Part shown: positions 13,845 through 27,428 of the stretch, piece by piece
Numbering within the stretch: the first letter of the stretch is position 1
Layout of the letters: every line of letters begins with the position of its first letter
Assembly (NCBI GenBank): GCA_018127085.1
Contig: CM030720.1
Span: 248,001 to 312,000 of the forward strand
DNA: 64,000 bases
Direction of reading: 5' to 3'
Origin: Pneumocystis sp. 'macacae'
Taxonomy: Eukaryota; Ascomycota; Pneumocystomycetes; Pneumocystales; Pneumocystaceae
Notes under the pieces: model-generated
What the model saw: only the letters and a program-made list of their open reading frames with translations
Told to the model about the DNA's origin: nothing
The model's database searches: none
Translations under genes and position numbers: made by a program

Positions 13845-15338
13845 ATGACTTACAAAAAAGCACTATTCCATATTCCATACATAATCAATGCTAAATATAT
13901 AGGGTTACTACATTTTTATGAAAGAACACTTTTTAATCGAAATTGTGTTAAAATATTATTAAAGATAAAAACTTTAAATTTCAAAAATTTACATTCAAAA
14001 ATTTACACAGTCATAGAGGAAAAAAACACTTTTAAAAAACAAAAAAACTGTAAAGAAAAAAACTCAATACATAAATACCAAAAATCTATCGAAATATACA
14101 AAAATCTTGAAACAAATCAATATTTTTCAGAATGTAAAAAACTTAAGGAAACACTTAAAACAATATTATGGGAATTTAAAGCACCTATACAGTTCTCATT
14201 TGCATATGGAAGTGGCGTTTTTAAACAGAAAGGAAATAATGTAAGAACAGTATTTATAGTGACGATAGAATTAAATATTTTATTATGAAATAGAAAAAAC
14301 CAATGATTGACTTTATTTTTGGTGTATCTGACGCACAAAATTGGCATTCTTTGAATTTATTCTACAATGATGATCATTATTCATTTCTAAAATACTTTGG
14401 TAGCTATTTTATAAGTTATTTACAAGAAAAAGTTAAGGCAAATATATATTATAATCCATATATTAAAATCAACAACATGGTATTTTTCTAAATAAACCTA
14501 AAAAACACTAATTTTTAAAAGACAATAAAATATGGAGTAGTTACAATCGATGATCTTTGTCAAGAACTTAATGAATGGAATACATTATATCTTTCTGGGA
14601 GAATGCATAAGCCAGTATGTTTTAGAATATCTACAGTATATTCTGAAATTTACTTTTAGATAAAAATACTTAGAGATGAACCACGAGTCAAAATTGCATA
14701 TAACAAAAATCTAATCTCAGCCTTAAGAGTAGCAATGCTATTGCTTCCAGAGAAATTTTCAGAACATGAATTATATTCAACAATTTCTAAAATATCATAT
14801 ACTGGTAAAATCTTATAAGATATTTTTTATATTTTAACTAAAATTAGGTGATCCAAGAATGAAGTTCGCAGAAAATCCATATAAAATTGAAGCTATAGTA
14901 AATACACAAATTCATGAGTTTCATCAATTATATTTTCCTTTAATAAATAAATTACCAAACATTCAGGTTATTTCAAATAAACAAACTAATGGAACATACA
15001 AAAGCCTTATCCAAGATTTTAATCCAATCTCAAGAGCAAATATGATTCAACAACTTCCTAAAAAATTCAAGAACCGTTTATATTATGCTTATAGTCAGAA
15101 AGAAAAATATAAAAAAATAAATCATAATGAAGTATATAAAAATTATAATAACTCTTTTGAAAAAATGATGATCGAAGATGAATATTTCCATCAAGAATTA
15201 ATAAAAACAATCAAAACAACGGTATATTGGCCTAGTATTTCACAAACCCTAAAAGGAATATTAAGTGGAGGAATATACAAAAGTTGGAATTATTTAGCCG
15301 AAAAAATAAATAAAAACATAAACGCTAAAATGAACTAA
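13845..15338 (+). CDS. TAM41: Mitochondrial CDP-diacylglycerol synthase Tam41
   Basis: Tam41/Mmp37 makes CDP-diacylglycerol from phosphatidic acid and CTP on the matrix side of the inner mitochondrial membrane, the first step to cardiolipin. Five exons. Exon 1 carries a basic N-terminal part consistent with import and the nucleotidyltransferase motif FAYGSGVFKQ. Exon 2 has MIDFIFGVSDAQNWHSLN and NDDHYSFLKYFG. Exon 3 has IKYGVVTIDDLCQEL and LYLSGRMHKP. Exon 4 has KNLISALRVAMLLLPEKF. Exon 5 has MKFAENPYKIEAIVN, RLYYAYSQKEKY and SISQTLKGILSGGIYKSWNY. All are family blocks in the right order. Introns are 42-55 nt. Confidence 0.93.
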
Positions 15339-15417
15339 ATACATATTATATTAAATAAAAGAATAATTTGAACAAATACTATAATTATTCATTTAATTAT
15401 GCACTTTGAAATTGATT

Positions 15418-16500
15418 TTATTTAAGCCTTTCAAATCTTGCTCGAAGCTGATCTATATTTGAAACATTATTAGACATATTTTGCGACATTTTTTTTGATA
15501 TTTCAGAAAAATTAATAAAATCTGAATTATCATCATTATAATTGTTCTGTGAACATATTGATGAAAAATTTGATTGAAATTCTGAATCATCAGAAGATAA
15601 AGGAGAGATCACGGATTTCAAAGAATTATTATTTTTTAATAAATTTCCTAATTCTTTATTATCTAGGATAGTATCATCTATAATTTTAAAAGCATCTAAA
15701 TCATAATCTTGCTTAATATTATGAAAACGTAGAATTTCATCAAGATAACCATTAACGAGATCATTACTTAGTGGTTTATTAGCCAATTTCTCTATAACCT
15801 TCCCAATATTCATCTCTAGTGTACTTAATCGCAGATACAAACCTTAGGATCAACCTTCCCATGCTTATTTTTTATAGAATCCTGTATAAATTCCTTTCCA
15901 AAATATAATCTAAAAATTCCATTTATCTATTTTACAAATAAAATAAAACACAAACAAAAACATCCTTACGTTATGAAGCTCCTTAATATCACATCTCGGT
16001 GCTGCATAAATTAACGTGCGAACAGCTTGTTCAATTTGTTCATCACAATGGCTATCACTATTAATTATTTTAAAATTAAAATAAAAAAGTAACCCTTTTT
16101 TTAAAAGATAAAAACGTGAAAATAATATTTCACAATACCTAGCTATATAAATAATAAGACAAAAATAACTTAAAAAAATTACAAATTCAAAATCCCAAAT
16201 AATTCTACTTTAGTATTTTCTCTGTCAAAAAAAGAACATTAAAAGAAAAAAACAAGATCTAAACAAAAAACCTAATCATATTTTCCGCTTTTATCCTTAA
16301 AATTTGTTTCATATTTTTTCCTGATAAAATAGCTAATTCTTTTTCATGTGATTTATGGAGAGCCATTATTTTTTGTTGCATTAAACAAAGACGAGTTATC
16401 TAAAAAATATCAAAAAATTCCAAAATATATAATATTAAATGTGTCTTACGCATAGTTTTATTTGAATCTTCAATTTATTCTGCAAATTATCTAAAGACAT
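15418..16500 (-). CDS. IST1: ESCRT-III regulator Ist1
   Basis: Ist1 is an ESCRT-III-like helical protein that regulates Vps4 in multivesicular-body sorting. The start at 16500 gives MSLDNLQNKLKIQIKLC. Next exons read ITRLCLMQQKIMALHKSHEK with ELAILSGKNMKQILRIKAEN, then TKVELFGILNL, ARYCEILFSRFYLLKK, CDEQIEQAVRTLIYAAPRCD with IKELHN, and FGKEFIQDSI near VDPKV. These match the Ist1 core helix by helix. The terminal exon (15418-15840) encodes KVIEKLANKPLSNDLVNGYL and an acidic, Asn/Ser-rich tail ending LRARFERLK, where MIT-interacting motifs sit in relatives. At least six short introns. Confidence 0.88.
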
Positions 16501-16759
16501 AAAAAAAATAACTATCGAAATGATACACAGATTTATAAAAACTATTTTTCTTTTAAAATAATTTAATATAGAAAATATACCATTTTACATAATCTTACAA
16601 TTTTTATATTCATCTTACAAAATCAATATATATAAACATTTAAAACCATAGAATTATCAATAGAAAAAATAAAAAAACAAAATACTAGAAAAAACCTTTC
16701 ATATGCATATACCATATATATTTAATACTTTCAATATTTTTCTATTTATATTTAAAAAA

Positions 16760-17387
16760 TTATTCTAAACGACTCAATTCCTCCAAACGCGTCAAGATAA
16801 CATTTTTACTAGTCTCTTCAATTTCTCCAGCCAAAAAAACCTCATCTAAAATAACATAAACCTATAACCGTATTTAAAAACAATTATAAATATAAAAATT
16901 ACCTTATAAAAATTAAAAATCAAATCTAATTCACAGACATTTCCAAAAAAACGATCAATAACTTCAACAAACAGATGTATTGCTTCAAGATAAGCTAGTT
17001 CATTATCGTCTAAATCTACACAAACAGAAAAAAAAAGACCAGCATATCTCCGGTAAATAATTTTATGATTACAAAACTATACTTAAATTCAATCCAATAT
17101 ATTCTATAAAACTAATATAACGTCATACATCTACAAAGTTAGATTGATGTCTCTGATCTCTTGGAACAATAAGACGATGAATTTCTCCCTTAATTCTATT
17201 TTTTTCTTGATCCTAGAAATATAATATAAAAAATTCAAAAAATAAATCTATAACAAATACATACATCACATGGTACATACCACTTCGAAAGTCTCGTTTT
17301 TCCTATTATTTTAAACATAAATAACCTATATATTTATTCCAAATAATAAATACCTTGTCTATTTTGAACAAGAATAAATTGAAGCAT
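16760..17387 (-). CDS. APS2: AP-2 adaptor sigma subunit
   Basis: Small chain of the clathrin adaptor AP-2 at the plasma membrane. It is split into small exons, none long enough to stand out as an ORF. The start at 17387 gives [11 protein letters not shown], then [33 protein letters not shown] with RHQSNFV, an exon near 17041 with [13 protein letters not shown] residues, then [24 protein letters not shown] sequence and finally [20 protein letters not shown] with LEELSRLE. The LVQNRQGKTRL start and E-I-E-E-T-S-K box favour AP-2 sigma over AP-1 sigma. About 145 residues. Confidence 0.9.
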
Positions 17388-17653
17388 AATATGATACCGG
17401 TATCTTAAATTAAAATATGATTTTTTTTTAAAAACAAATATCAAAATAAAACAAAAAATCTAAAAATACATTCAAACCAATCGAACTTATTTAACAAAAA
17501 ACATAAGTATATATATTAATAAAATTAATATTCTAAATTTAAAAAAAAAATACATAAAAAATTTAAACATAAAACAAATATACTATAAATCATGAATATA
17601 ACATTTTACTAATACAATTCAAAATAAAACCGTTAATATATATATATATTTAA

Positions 17654-20600
17654 TTATGAAGATAAATCATTAAACTCACTTGATAAAGATGATTTATCTA
17701 GTGTCGTGTTATCATCAGAATCAATAATAGCCATAACACGCTGACGAGCTTGAACAGAAACTTGGCGTCTTGGCCTTTGAGAAATACTACTTCCAGCAGG
17801 AACATCAATTTCTGAGTCACTTGTATCAAATTTCTTAACTACATTTCCTTTTGATTTATACATTATTTTAGTAAAAGATTTTGTTGCGGGTACAACATGA
17901 TCAGAATTCGAATCCAAAAGAGTTGACATTTTAGGCGAAGGTTGAGACTTCATAGACAATACTGTTTTTTTTTTTTTAGGACTAGAAGATACTGACTTTG
18001 TATATGAAGCCATATCCCTTCCACATGAAGAATTTATAATATATTTCTTGACTAAATCATCCATATAGTCAGTATCACTATCATTCAACAAGTCCTCTTT
18101 TGATGAAGACTCCATAACAGCTCCTGTTCTATACTTTTTCCCAATAATCCCATGTGTTTTTACGAATACTTGATCATTTTCTGAACCAACTACGGATTCA
18201 TTTATAAACTTGTTAGATGATTTTTGATTTTTTGAAAAATCAACATTAATATCTTTTGCATTCTTTAGAGTAAAAAGTAATGTTTGTTTAGTCGAAAGTA
18301 ACGTTTTTTTTGAAACTGATTTATAATCAATATCAGACGGCTTCTGAGAATTTATTGTTTGTTTTCTCACTACTGACTTTTGTGTTACTATGCCTAATTT
18401 TTGAGAACCTCTTCGATCTTTTTTCAAATTTCTAGCCTTTGAGATAAGATTCTCATCATGTTTCAGAAATGTCTCCCATTCTTCAACAAAATTATCCAAA
18501 TCCTGATTCCATAAATCCTTAACACTTAGTTTTAAAAGTAATTCTAATTCATTCTCTTTATCCGATTTATCCTTAAGTAGCTTCTCTACCTTTTCCACAG
18601 TTAATGACCACAAAGGCATACTTAGTAAATAATCATAACCAGCAACATCATCATCGTCTACTAAATTATTAGAAGTTTCAATAGCACTATCAATAGATAT
18701 ATGTTTATTTTTTGGGAAAGGCATGAATCCCTTTGATTTTAAGTCATTAAGAAGATCTTTACGCTTTCTATTTAAAAAATTCTGCTCTTTATTTATAACC
18801 ATTTTAACAAACCTTACTTGATTGGATAATTTATTATATTGATTCTCCAATTCATGTACAAGATAATCCTACTTAATATTAAACCAAGATATTTTACCAT
18901 ATTAATACCTTTCTTTTTTGATAAAACTGCAAACGAATATTATAAAATTCTAAAAGAATTTCATCTACTGAGTCATATTTCTTTATACGCCCTGAAGAAT
19001 CGAAAGCAACCATATTTGTCATATTCTGAATTCTTATTAGCTTAAATTTCTCCTCAAGACCCTGAGCTAAAGATTCAGCCATTCCCTTTTCAGTTAACTT
19101 TATAACAAAATGAACCACAGTATCAGTATGATATTCTGAATAGTCCTAAAAAAATCAATAAAAGCCTTCATTTCTTTAAAAAATACTTTTATAAAAGGCT
19201 GTACTTTATCTGATCCTACAACAGATAACTCTAAAAACTCCTTCATATCTTGAGTCCAAAATCTTATAGGAAGTTCTGTAATTTCAACAGTTGTATCATC
19301 TATCTGACGTATACACCCAGAAATTTTATACTTATCACCCTGTTTTTCAATACTTCCATTAAATCCACGATACCACGGATGCATTGGAAGCAATTCTTGA
19401 CCATTCATCATTCTACGAATATTATTAACTAAATCAATAGGATTAAAATTAGGTATATAAGAACTCCATCCCGTTCCAATTCCTTCACTCCCATTTACAA
19501 GAATTAGAGGTATTATAGGAACATACCAAAGAGGCTCTATAGATTGACCATCTTCATTAAGGTAATCTAATAATGCATCATCCGATTCTATAAATATTTT
19601 ACGAGTCAAAGGAGATAATTCAGTAAAAATATAACGTGGAGATGCTGCATCTTTTCCACCCTGCAAACGAGTACCAAATTGCCCATTGGGTTTCATAAGA
19701 TTAATATTATTACTTCCAACAAACGTTTGTGCTAATCCTATTATTGTTTGTGTAAGACTTTGCTCTCCATGATGATATGCGGTGTGCTCAGAAATATATC
19801 CTGACAATTGTGCAACTTTAATTTCATTTTTTAATTTTCTTTTAAAACACCCAAATATAACTTTTCTTTGTCCAGGCTTTAAACCATCTACTACTGAAGG
19901 AATTGATCTAATATTATCGGCCATACTAAATAAAATAAGCTCCTTGTTAATAAAATCAGATATTGGTATTTTATCCAAAGTATGATCCATATAAGTCCCT
20001 GGTTTAAAAAGCCTTAACCATTCTTTCCGTTCATCTGCCTTTTTTTTCGAAAAAGCCATATCAATCAATTCTTTATCACCTTCTCTAATAGAATGAAATT
20101 CCTTTAAATGCGTATCTAAATCGGAAAAATATTTTTTAACATCATCACCATAACTAGTACCCAATCCTTTATAATATTTTATTTTCCACCCTTTAGCATT
20201 ATCAGTAGATTCCTTCCAATACTCATATTCAGGAATAGTAAAGAATGTCTTTTCTTGAGCACCTTTTGTTGCTTTCACAATTGGTGTAATGAACTCAATT
20301 AAAAATCCGGGTATTTCTAATAAAGATGGAAACGAACTTTCCAAATAATTAATAATTAAACCCTTAATATGACTTCCATCATGATCTTGATCAGTCATAA
20401 TCATCAAATGCCCGTAACGTAATTCAGATGTAGAAGTATATACTTTCTTATGTTGAAGACCCATAATTTGCTTTATAGCATTAATCTCAGCATTTTTACT
20501 AATTTGCTCATGAGATGCTTCACGAACATTTAACAATTTCCCTCTAAGCGGATAAACTCCAAAATAATCACGACCAACAACACCAATACCCGACATAGCC

Positions 20601-22368
20601 AAAGATTTTGCAGAATCACCTTCAGTTAAAATAAGTGTACATTTGTGACCTTCCTTAGTTCCAGCTTTATTAGCATCCTCAAGCTTAGGTAAACCAGTAA
20701 TTCGCATTCTCTTTGATCCATCAGTCTTCTTCATCAATTGATCAACCTTTTTCTGAGCAGTATCTAAAACCCTTTCCATAATAGGCGTTTTCAAAACTTT
20801 CCTAACAAAATCGTCACTAAGAATACATTTTGAACCAAATGCAGTTTGCTTCAATGTTAGTGTTTCCTTTGTTTGGGAATCAAAAGAAGGATTCTCAATA
20901 AGAGAATTAATAAAAACCCAAATATGATTTTTGATTTGAAACGGTTTAATAGGGACATTTTTGTTTTTTTTTTTCAAAATTTCAATAAGTTTTGAAACAA
21001 TTTGATCAACAACATAATTAACATGAGTTCCTCCACGAGTAGTTGCTATACTATTAACAAAACTAACCTGATTAAATTGACCATCGCTAACAGTAAAAGC
21101 AACCTCCCATCTATCATTTACAACTTCATGAACTATCGTAGGTTTCATGTTATTTTCAGAATCATCAGGATTGAGATACATTTCTATGTACTGTTTGAAA
21201 GATTTAATTTTAATCCGCTCTCCATTAAGAAACACTTTCACATTTTTAACACTACCTGCCAAATCATAAACGCGCCTTTTAAAGACAGATTCAAGGTCAG
21301 AATCTATTTCTTTCATACCAAACCTCTCAAGATCTGGTTTAAAAGTAATTCGAGTGTATTCCTCATCCTTTTTATTTGCTTTGATAACAGGGTCCTTTTT
21401 TTTAGTCATATTATTCAGAAAAATTTGCTTATATGTTTTTTTAGTTATTCTATCAGCTGTTTCAACAATAAATTCTGTTGAAAATATATTACAAAGCTTA
21501 GCTCCATATCCATTACGACCACCAGTCACTTTTCTTTCATCATCATCATAATTGCTTGATGTTAAAAGATGACCAAAAATAAGTTCAGGGATCCATATTT
21601 TTTCTTTCTTTAAAACATTAAAAATATAGCTATAATAAAAACAACTCACATCATGAATTTCTATCGGTATTCCACGACCATTATTATAAATAGATATAGA
21701 ATTCTCCTCTTTACTAAATTCAACTTTAATTGTATCCATATTTGGATCCCGTATTTTATTATCAGCAGCGTTAACAAGAATCTCATCAAATATTTTATAT
21801 AAGCCAGGAACAATTGATACTTGTCTATGAAAAAATAAACCCTTAATGCAATAAAATCTTTGAAAAATTACTTATATTTCATCATATTTGTATTATCATC
21901 ATAAACCCAAATTTGTTGCGGTGTAAACTCAATACTCCCTATATAAGTATCAGGACGTTTTAAAATATGTTCTAATTGTGAAAGCTAAAAGACTGTTTAA
22001 AAAAATTTACAAAAACATTCAAATAAAATACCTTCTGATATATTTCAGATGTTGTTTTTGTACTTAATGTATAATTTTTCAATCCATTAATATCTGTAAT
22101 ATTAGGCAAATCTTCATATTTTGAATATGACAAATTTTCTAATATAGGTGCCTCAACAAGAACATTTTCTGAAAAAAACTGTTTCCTGGAATCGGACCCA
22201 GCACTAGTATTCTTAATTTTCTTGCTATTTTTTAATATATTCGTATGTTTACGTTTCTACCATACAAAATTAACACCATAAAAACACGTTTTTGGAAATA
22301 TTGTATGAATATACCAAAGAAAAAGACACATCCGAGTCATCGCTGTTTACCTCTCGGACCATTCTCAT
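17654..22368 (-). CDS. TOP2: DNA topoisomerase II
   Basis: Type IIA topoisomerase, ATP-dependent decatenase. The start at 22368 (MRMVREVNSDDSD) leads, after an intron, to a basic nuclear-type segment KRKHTNILKNSKKIKN, then KRPDTYIGSIEFTPQQIWVY. The GHKL ATPase has GRGIPIEIHDV and GGRNGYGAKLCNIFS. TOPRIM has TEGDSAKSLAMSG, PLRGKLLNV and DQDHDGSHIKG (acidic metal ligands). The catalytic tyrosine lies in AASPRYIFTELSPL. A 41-nt intron joins PFIK to DYSEYHTDT, and a further one joins QKRK to DYLVHELENQYNKL. The C-terminal exon is Ser/Lys-rich and acidic, with SDSEIDVP-type CK2-like sites, as usual. About 1,500 residues. Confidence 0.97.
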
Positions 22369-23488
22369 CTTATCTAACTTCTGATAAATGATTCTCCAAA
22401 GCCACCTAATATACAATAGGTAATCCTAAACAAAGAATAATATATAAAATTTCACTGAAATATTTCAAAATGACACATAAAACGTATATATGCGCATTAT
22501 TTTCAAATTTTAAACATCAATAACCACTTTGTTTTCCTTCGAATCGCGTTTTTGCTTATCGACCTTAATATACAACAGTTGAACTCATATTTTCTTTATT
22601 AACAAAAACTTATATCAAAAAGAACCTTTTTAGAAAAAATAAACGCGTTTTAAAAAAAAAATAAGTAAATACTAAATATAGAAAATCAAAAAAGTAAAAA
22701 ATCCAATAAATCTATAATTCACAATTTAATTTCTTAAAATATCTATCGTTACCTAAGCAACTCATAACGATACCGAGAATTTCTATATCCAAAGGTCTTA
22801 AAACAAACCATCAAAAACAAAGATTAAATAAATAGTAAGTATCTTTCAAAAATAACAAATAAAATTATAATATCTTAAAAGTTTAAATATAGGAATACAT
22901 TAAAATTTTTTTACTATATAAAAGTATATATAACGGTATACAAAAATATATAGTTGCAAACATATCAAATATTCAAGTATATTTATAATTTAAAAACACA
23001 AAAAAGTACTAAAAGTTAAGTTTTAAGCCATATATCTGTATTAAAGGATACATATTAGACGCGCCTAAAGCATTTAAAAAATATACTTTAAAACTATTTT
23101 TTGTATTCAAAAATACCATTTCTACGACATTTCATTAATCATTAATACTATATAAATTTAAATATTTTTCAGAAATACAAAAAAAAAACTTTTAAGAAGG
23201 TATCTAAAAACTTGAAACATAAAAGCCAATATATAATAAAAACACTTATTATCATTTTAAAAACGCATATTCTGAATATTTAAAAAATATATCAATAAAT
23301 ATTAACATTGGTATTCCGTAGAATTTAGAAGGACCATACAAAACGAAAACATTATATTAGGAAAATAAAAGACCAAGAAGCTAGCATTTTTTTTAAATAA
23401 AAAACTGAATACAAGTATGAAATTACCACTTTGCATATTCCATTATTTATTATCTTTTAGTCTAAAAAACTTTCTGGGGCCCATATAA
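22369..23488. other. Divergent intergenic TOP2/TBC gene
   Basis: About 1.1 kb between divergent genes, AT-rich but less extreme than other gaps. No RNA gene or exon is recognised. It should contain both promoters. Confidence 0.6.
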
Positions 23489-26247
23489 ATGTTAAAATAT
23501 GAAGCAAAAAACAAAATAACGCAGAAAGAAAATATCTTTATACCAAGCGAAGCATCATTAACCAATTTATGTGAAGCAGGAACTTCCAAAACACGAAAAG
23601 AAAATTGGGATACATTGATTATAAAGGAAGGTGATCAGGAAACAGAAGAAGTATTGAAAAAATGTTTCTATTATTATATAAATCATAGTATAGAACTTAG
23701 ACTTTTTACTTTCAAGACTCGAAAAAGAAAATAAACGACTCATGGATGACCCCAAAAGAATTTCATCTCGATTCTTAACAAAACATTCCAAAAAATATAT
23801 ACAAGATCTCATATATTCACGTATAAATGACCCAACTGTATCTTCGTTCCCAATAAACGAAGTTATCTCTATCGACAATATTAAAAACCTTGATTTTTGG
23901 ATTTCATTAATTTCTGGTGCATTGCTTGACTAAAAGTATAATGTATTAATATATGATCCTAGACTATAATACAACAGCTATTCAATCACCACATTTCTTA
24001 ACAAAAAAGATACGTGAAGGCATACCACATCCTCTTCGTGGTCTTGTTTGGCAGAGTATGTCTGGTGCACAGGATACACACTTGGAAGGTCTTTTTGAAA
24101 CCCTACGAAATGAGCAGAGTCCATATGAAAAAGTAATTGTTCGTGATCTTTCAAGAACGTTTCCAGGTGTTGAGATGTTTAAAGAAGAAGGTGGTGATGG
24201 ACAAAAAAAACTTCAATCAGTCCTTCGCGCTTTTAGTTTATATGATGCGGAAGTAGGATATTGTCAAGGGTATCTAATTAATAATTATGTATATAACATT
24301 TGACTTTATTTTGCAGTTTAGGGTTCATCGTTGGCCCTCTTTTGATGAACATGTCGGAATCAGAGGCTTTTTGTGTTCTTGTTAGGTATAGTTCTAAATA
24401 AAAAAATCATTCGTTACTCATTTTTTTATAGACTTATGGAATGTTATGATATGAGAACTATGTTCACTGTTAATTTATCAGGGCTTCATCTACGACTTTT
24501 TCAATTTGAATATTTTCTTTCTCTTCGTGTACCGTCTATTGCAACATACTTTAATTCTATAGGAATACATCCTCTTATGTATGCTAGTCAATGGTTTCTT
24601 AGCCTATTTGCAGTTACATGTCCTCTTTCAACATTACATAGAATTTACGATATAATTTTTGGTGAAGGTGCTCCTGAAACTATTATAAGAATTGCTATTG
24701 CTTTGATCATAAAAAATAAAGAACGTCTTTTAAGCATTGATTTTGAAGGAAATTTGCAGTTACTTCTTAGCCCAGAATTATGGGCAGTATATAACCAAAA
24801 TAATGATGAATTAATATCAGATACGCTTAAACTTGATAGTGTTGTTACACGAAACTCTTTAACAAAATTAGAACAAAAGTTTAACCAAAACATGTCTGAG
24901 GAACATAAAACTCTTAAAAAATCTACTACCAATGAAGCTCAATCAGCATCTACAGGACTTTTCGAAAAATTGCAGAGAAATTCTAATTCTTTACCAATAT
25001 TTCTAAACTCATCTACTAATTCTAATTTGTCTTATAAAAGTAATAATATACAGAAAATACCACAAGACTTGAATATTTCAGCATTTTCATCCATAAACCC
25101 AATATCAGTAGAATCAGAAAAAACAGTAAATTCAACGTTATCATCTTTATATTATTCGGATAAAAAACGATCATCTATAAAAACATCTACATCTAATAAT
25201 TCATTTGAAAAAGACAACAAAGAGCTTCATTATCAAATTGAAGATCTTGTTCTAGCTTTGAACTCTTTGCAGAGAGAACATGCTTCTACTACTGAAGAGT
25301 TAGAAACATTAGGAAAAATTTCTTTAAAATATAAAAATATTGCCTTAAAACTGATTAAGTTTATCAACGAGACTATGAATAATCCCAATAAAAATACATC
25401 TAACTATAGAGACTCAAATGAACAAAATTATCAAGAAACTAACACTATCATTTCAGATAATTCTGTCTTTCCTAATGAAAATTATGAAAATGAAAATTAT
25501 AATAAAAGCAAAATTATCGAACAATTAACAAAAGAATTAGATGATTCTTCTCTTCCCCCTAGTCCTTTTGCAAAAGAACTTTCTTTTTTACAAGAAAGAT
25601 TATTACATGAACAGTCAAAAGTAAAAAACTTAGAAAAACAAATCAATTTAAAAGAATTAGAAATAGTAAACATGAAGGATAAAGTTCATGATATTCGTAT
25701 ACATTGGAATGAAATGTTGAAAGGAAAGCAAAAAATTCAAAAAGCAATTTATGAAAACAAATATAAAGAATCTGATTATATTGATAGTTTACATAAAGAT
25801 TTTCTAAATTCATATGATAATATTAATAAGAAATTACAAGAATTAAAACATCAGCAGGATCATTATAAAGATTTATCCTCTAGAAATACTACTGCACAGC
25901 CTCAATCACAACAAGAATACGGATTTTTGAGAACTTTATCCTCAACTTTATCATCATCTCCATCTATATCAGATGGTAATCCGATAACATCAAATACTTG
26001 TATTTCATGTGAGCAACTACGTGAAGAACTTTCTATATGCAAAAATAGAATAGCAATATATAGTAAAATGCTAGAAGAATCTCGAAAACCAAGACATCTT
26101 AAAAAACCAATATTTAATGGACAATACATAAAACCACAAACTATAAATGTGAAATTAGTTTCATCAACATTAGATATGTCAGAAAATGATGTTTTGGGCT
26201 CCAAAAATGGTATATTTTCTGGGAAATGGGGAAAATTTAAATGGTGA
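23489..26247 (+). CDS. Gyp5-type TBC RabGAP with coiled-coil tail
   Basis: RabGAP of the Gyp5/Gyp51/EVI5-like group, acting on exocytic Rabs. After a polar N-terminal part with DPKRISSRFLTKHSKKYIQD the TBC domain begins with KIREGIPHPLRGLVWQSMSG. The catalytic arginine finger is in IPHPLRGLVW and the glutamine finger in DAEVGYCQG, joined by an intron to LGFIVGPLLMNMSESEAF. It continues LRLFQFEYFLSLRVPSIATY and MYASQWFLSLFAVTCPLSTL, IYDIIFGEGAPETI. The long last exon (to 26247) carries heptad-rich coiled coil (LQREHASTTEELETLGKISL; VKNLEKQINLKELEIVNMKD), as Gyp5 relatives have. At least four introns. Confidence 0.9.
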
Positions 26248-26487
26248 TAAATTATAATAACGTATAACTATTATATTAAATTTTGACTTTCTAATGCATT
26301 TTCAGAAAAAGAATCCTTAAATACTTCACTGATTTATATTTTTAAGGCTTTTTTGAATTTAATATGTACTTATTTTAAAATAAATTTTATAATAAATCGC
26401 TTCGAATTTTTATAAAAATCAAACATTAGCTTTTATCAGCTATGAAATGAGTTTGCTTAAGCCTAGTTTTTTAATGTATTCGGGAAT

Positions 26488-27428
26488 ATGTTTAGAAATA
26501 ATACTCTCCCTAGAGCAGAATATTATGATGAAATTAATTCAACTAGCAATCTTTTGCAATCAAACCACTCAATACCCTTTAAATCTTCCGAATTAACAGC
26601 AATCACAAATATAAAAGATTCGAAAGATATGAACAGTAATAATAAAAAAATATAATAGCCTTAATATGATTAACATCTTTATTTTTTAAAAATATAGGTT
26701 TGTTTGTGGACTCATCACAATCATTATTAGATGCATTAAGAGAACTTAACCATCAACGAGTTTCATTAGTCTTAGAGATAAATGCGCTTCTTCTCCAGAA
26801 ATGTATAGAACTTCAAAATGCAAAAAACATAGAAAAAGACCATTTAGAAGCACCTGAATCTACTATGACAGGGTATTTATTAAAACTACTACATATCTTT
26901 ACTTATAATGCTAGATGCATTCAGCGTCTTCAAACAAATCTTGCATATCTTGCAGCAATTGCAGATAAATCTTACAAAAATAATGCAAATCATATCTCTT
27001 TTTAAAAATTATCTAAATATAACCAGGAAAGTTGCATTTACAAAAACCCTATAATATTTTCACCGCCATCAAATGTATATGCGCTCATTGAACCATATGA
27101 AAGATTAAAATCTCTTTTTTTTATGAATAAGTCTCCTATATCTTCATCTATGGATTTTTCTACTTCATCTCAATTTTTAAAAAAATCATTTAATTTTTGT
27201 GTAACAGAACAATCCAATTCAAGGAATATACACAATACAGAATCTAATATTAATACATTTTCTACAGAATATCAAAATGAATCTACAAGTACATATAACC
27301 AACCACAAATACAAAAACTACCTCCAACCCAACAGCACCAACCACAACTTATTACTCAACAACACTTAGTTCAATTAATTCAGAATACAAATACTCACTG
27401 TCAACATGTAGACTCATCTTTTCAGTAA
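26488..27428 (+). CDS. SS18/SSXT-like coactivator with Gln-rich tail
   Basis: N-terminal exon MFRNNTLPRAEYYDEINSTS joins across a 66-nt intron (donor inside ATG AAC A) to SLFVDSSQSLLDALRELNHQ. The next part, EINALLLQKCIELQN followed by IQRLQTNLAYLAAIADKS, matches the SSXT domain of SS18 (cQ-motif, then LH-x-NLvYLAtiAD). In animals SS18 is a SWI/SNF subunit. The tail after the last intron is Gln/Pro-rich (LPPTQQHQPQLITQQHL), again like SS18. The last intron (26985-27026) has no GT donor but fits GC...AG in frame, giving ESCIYKNPIIFSPPS downstream. The complex it serves is inferred from the family. Confidence 0.7.
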
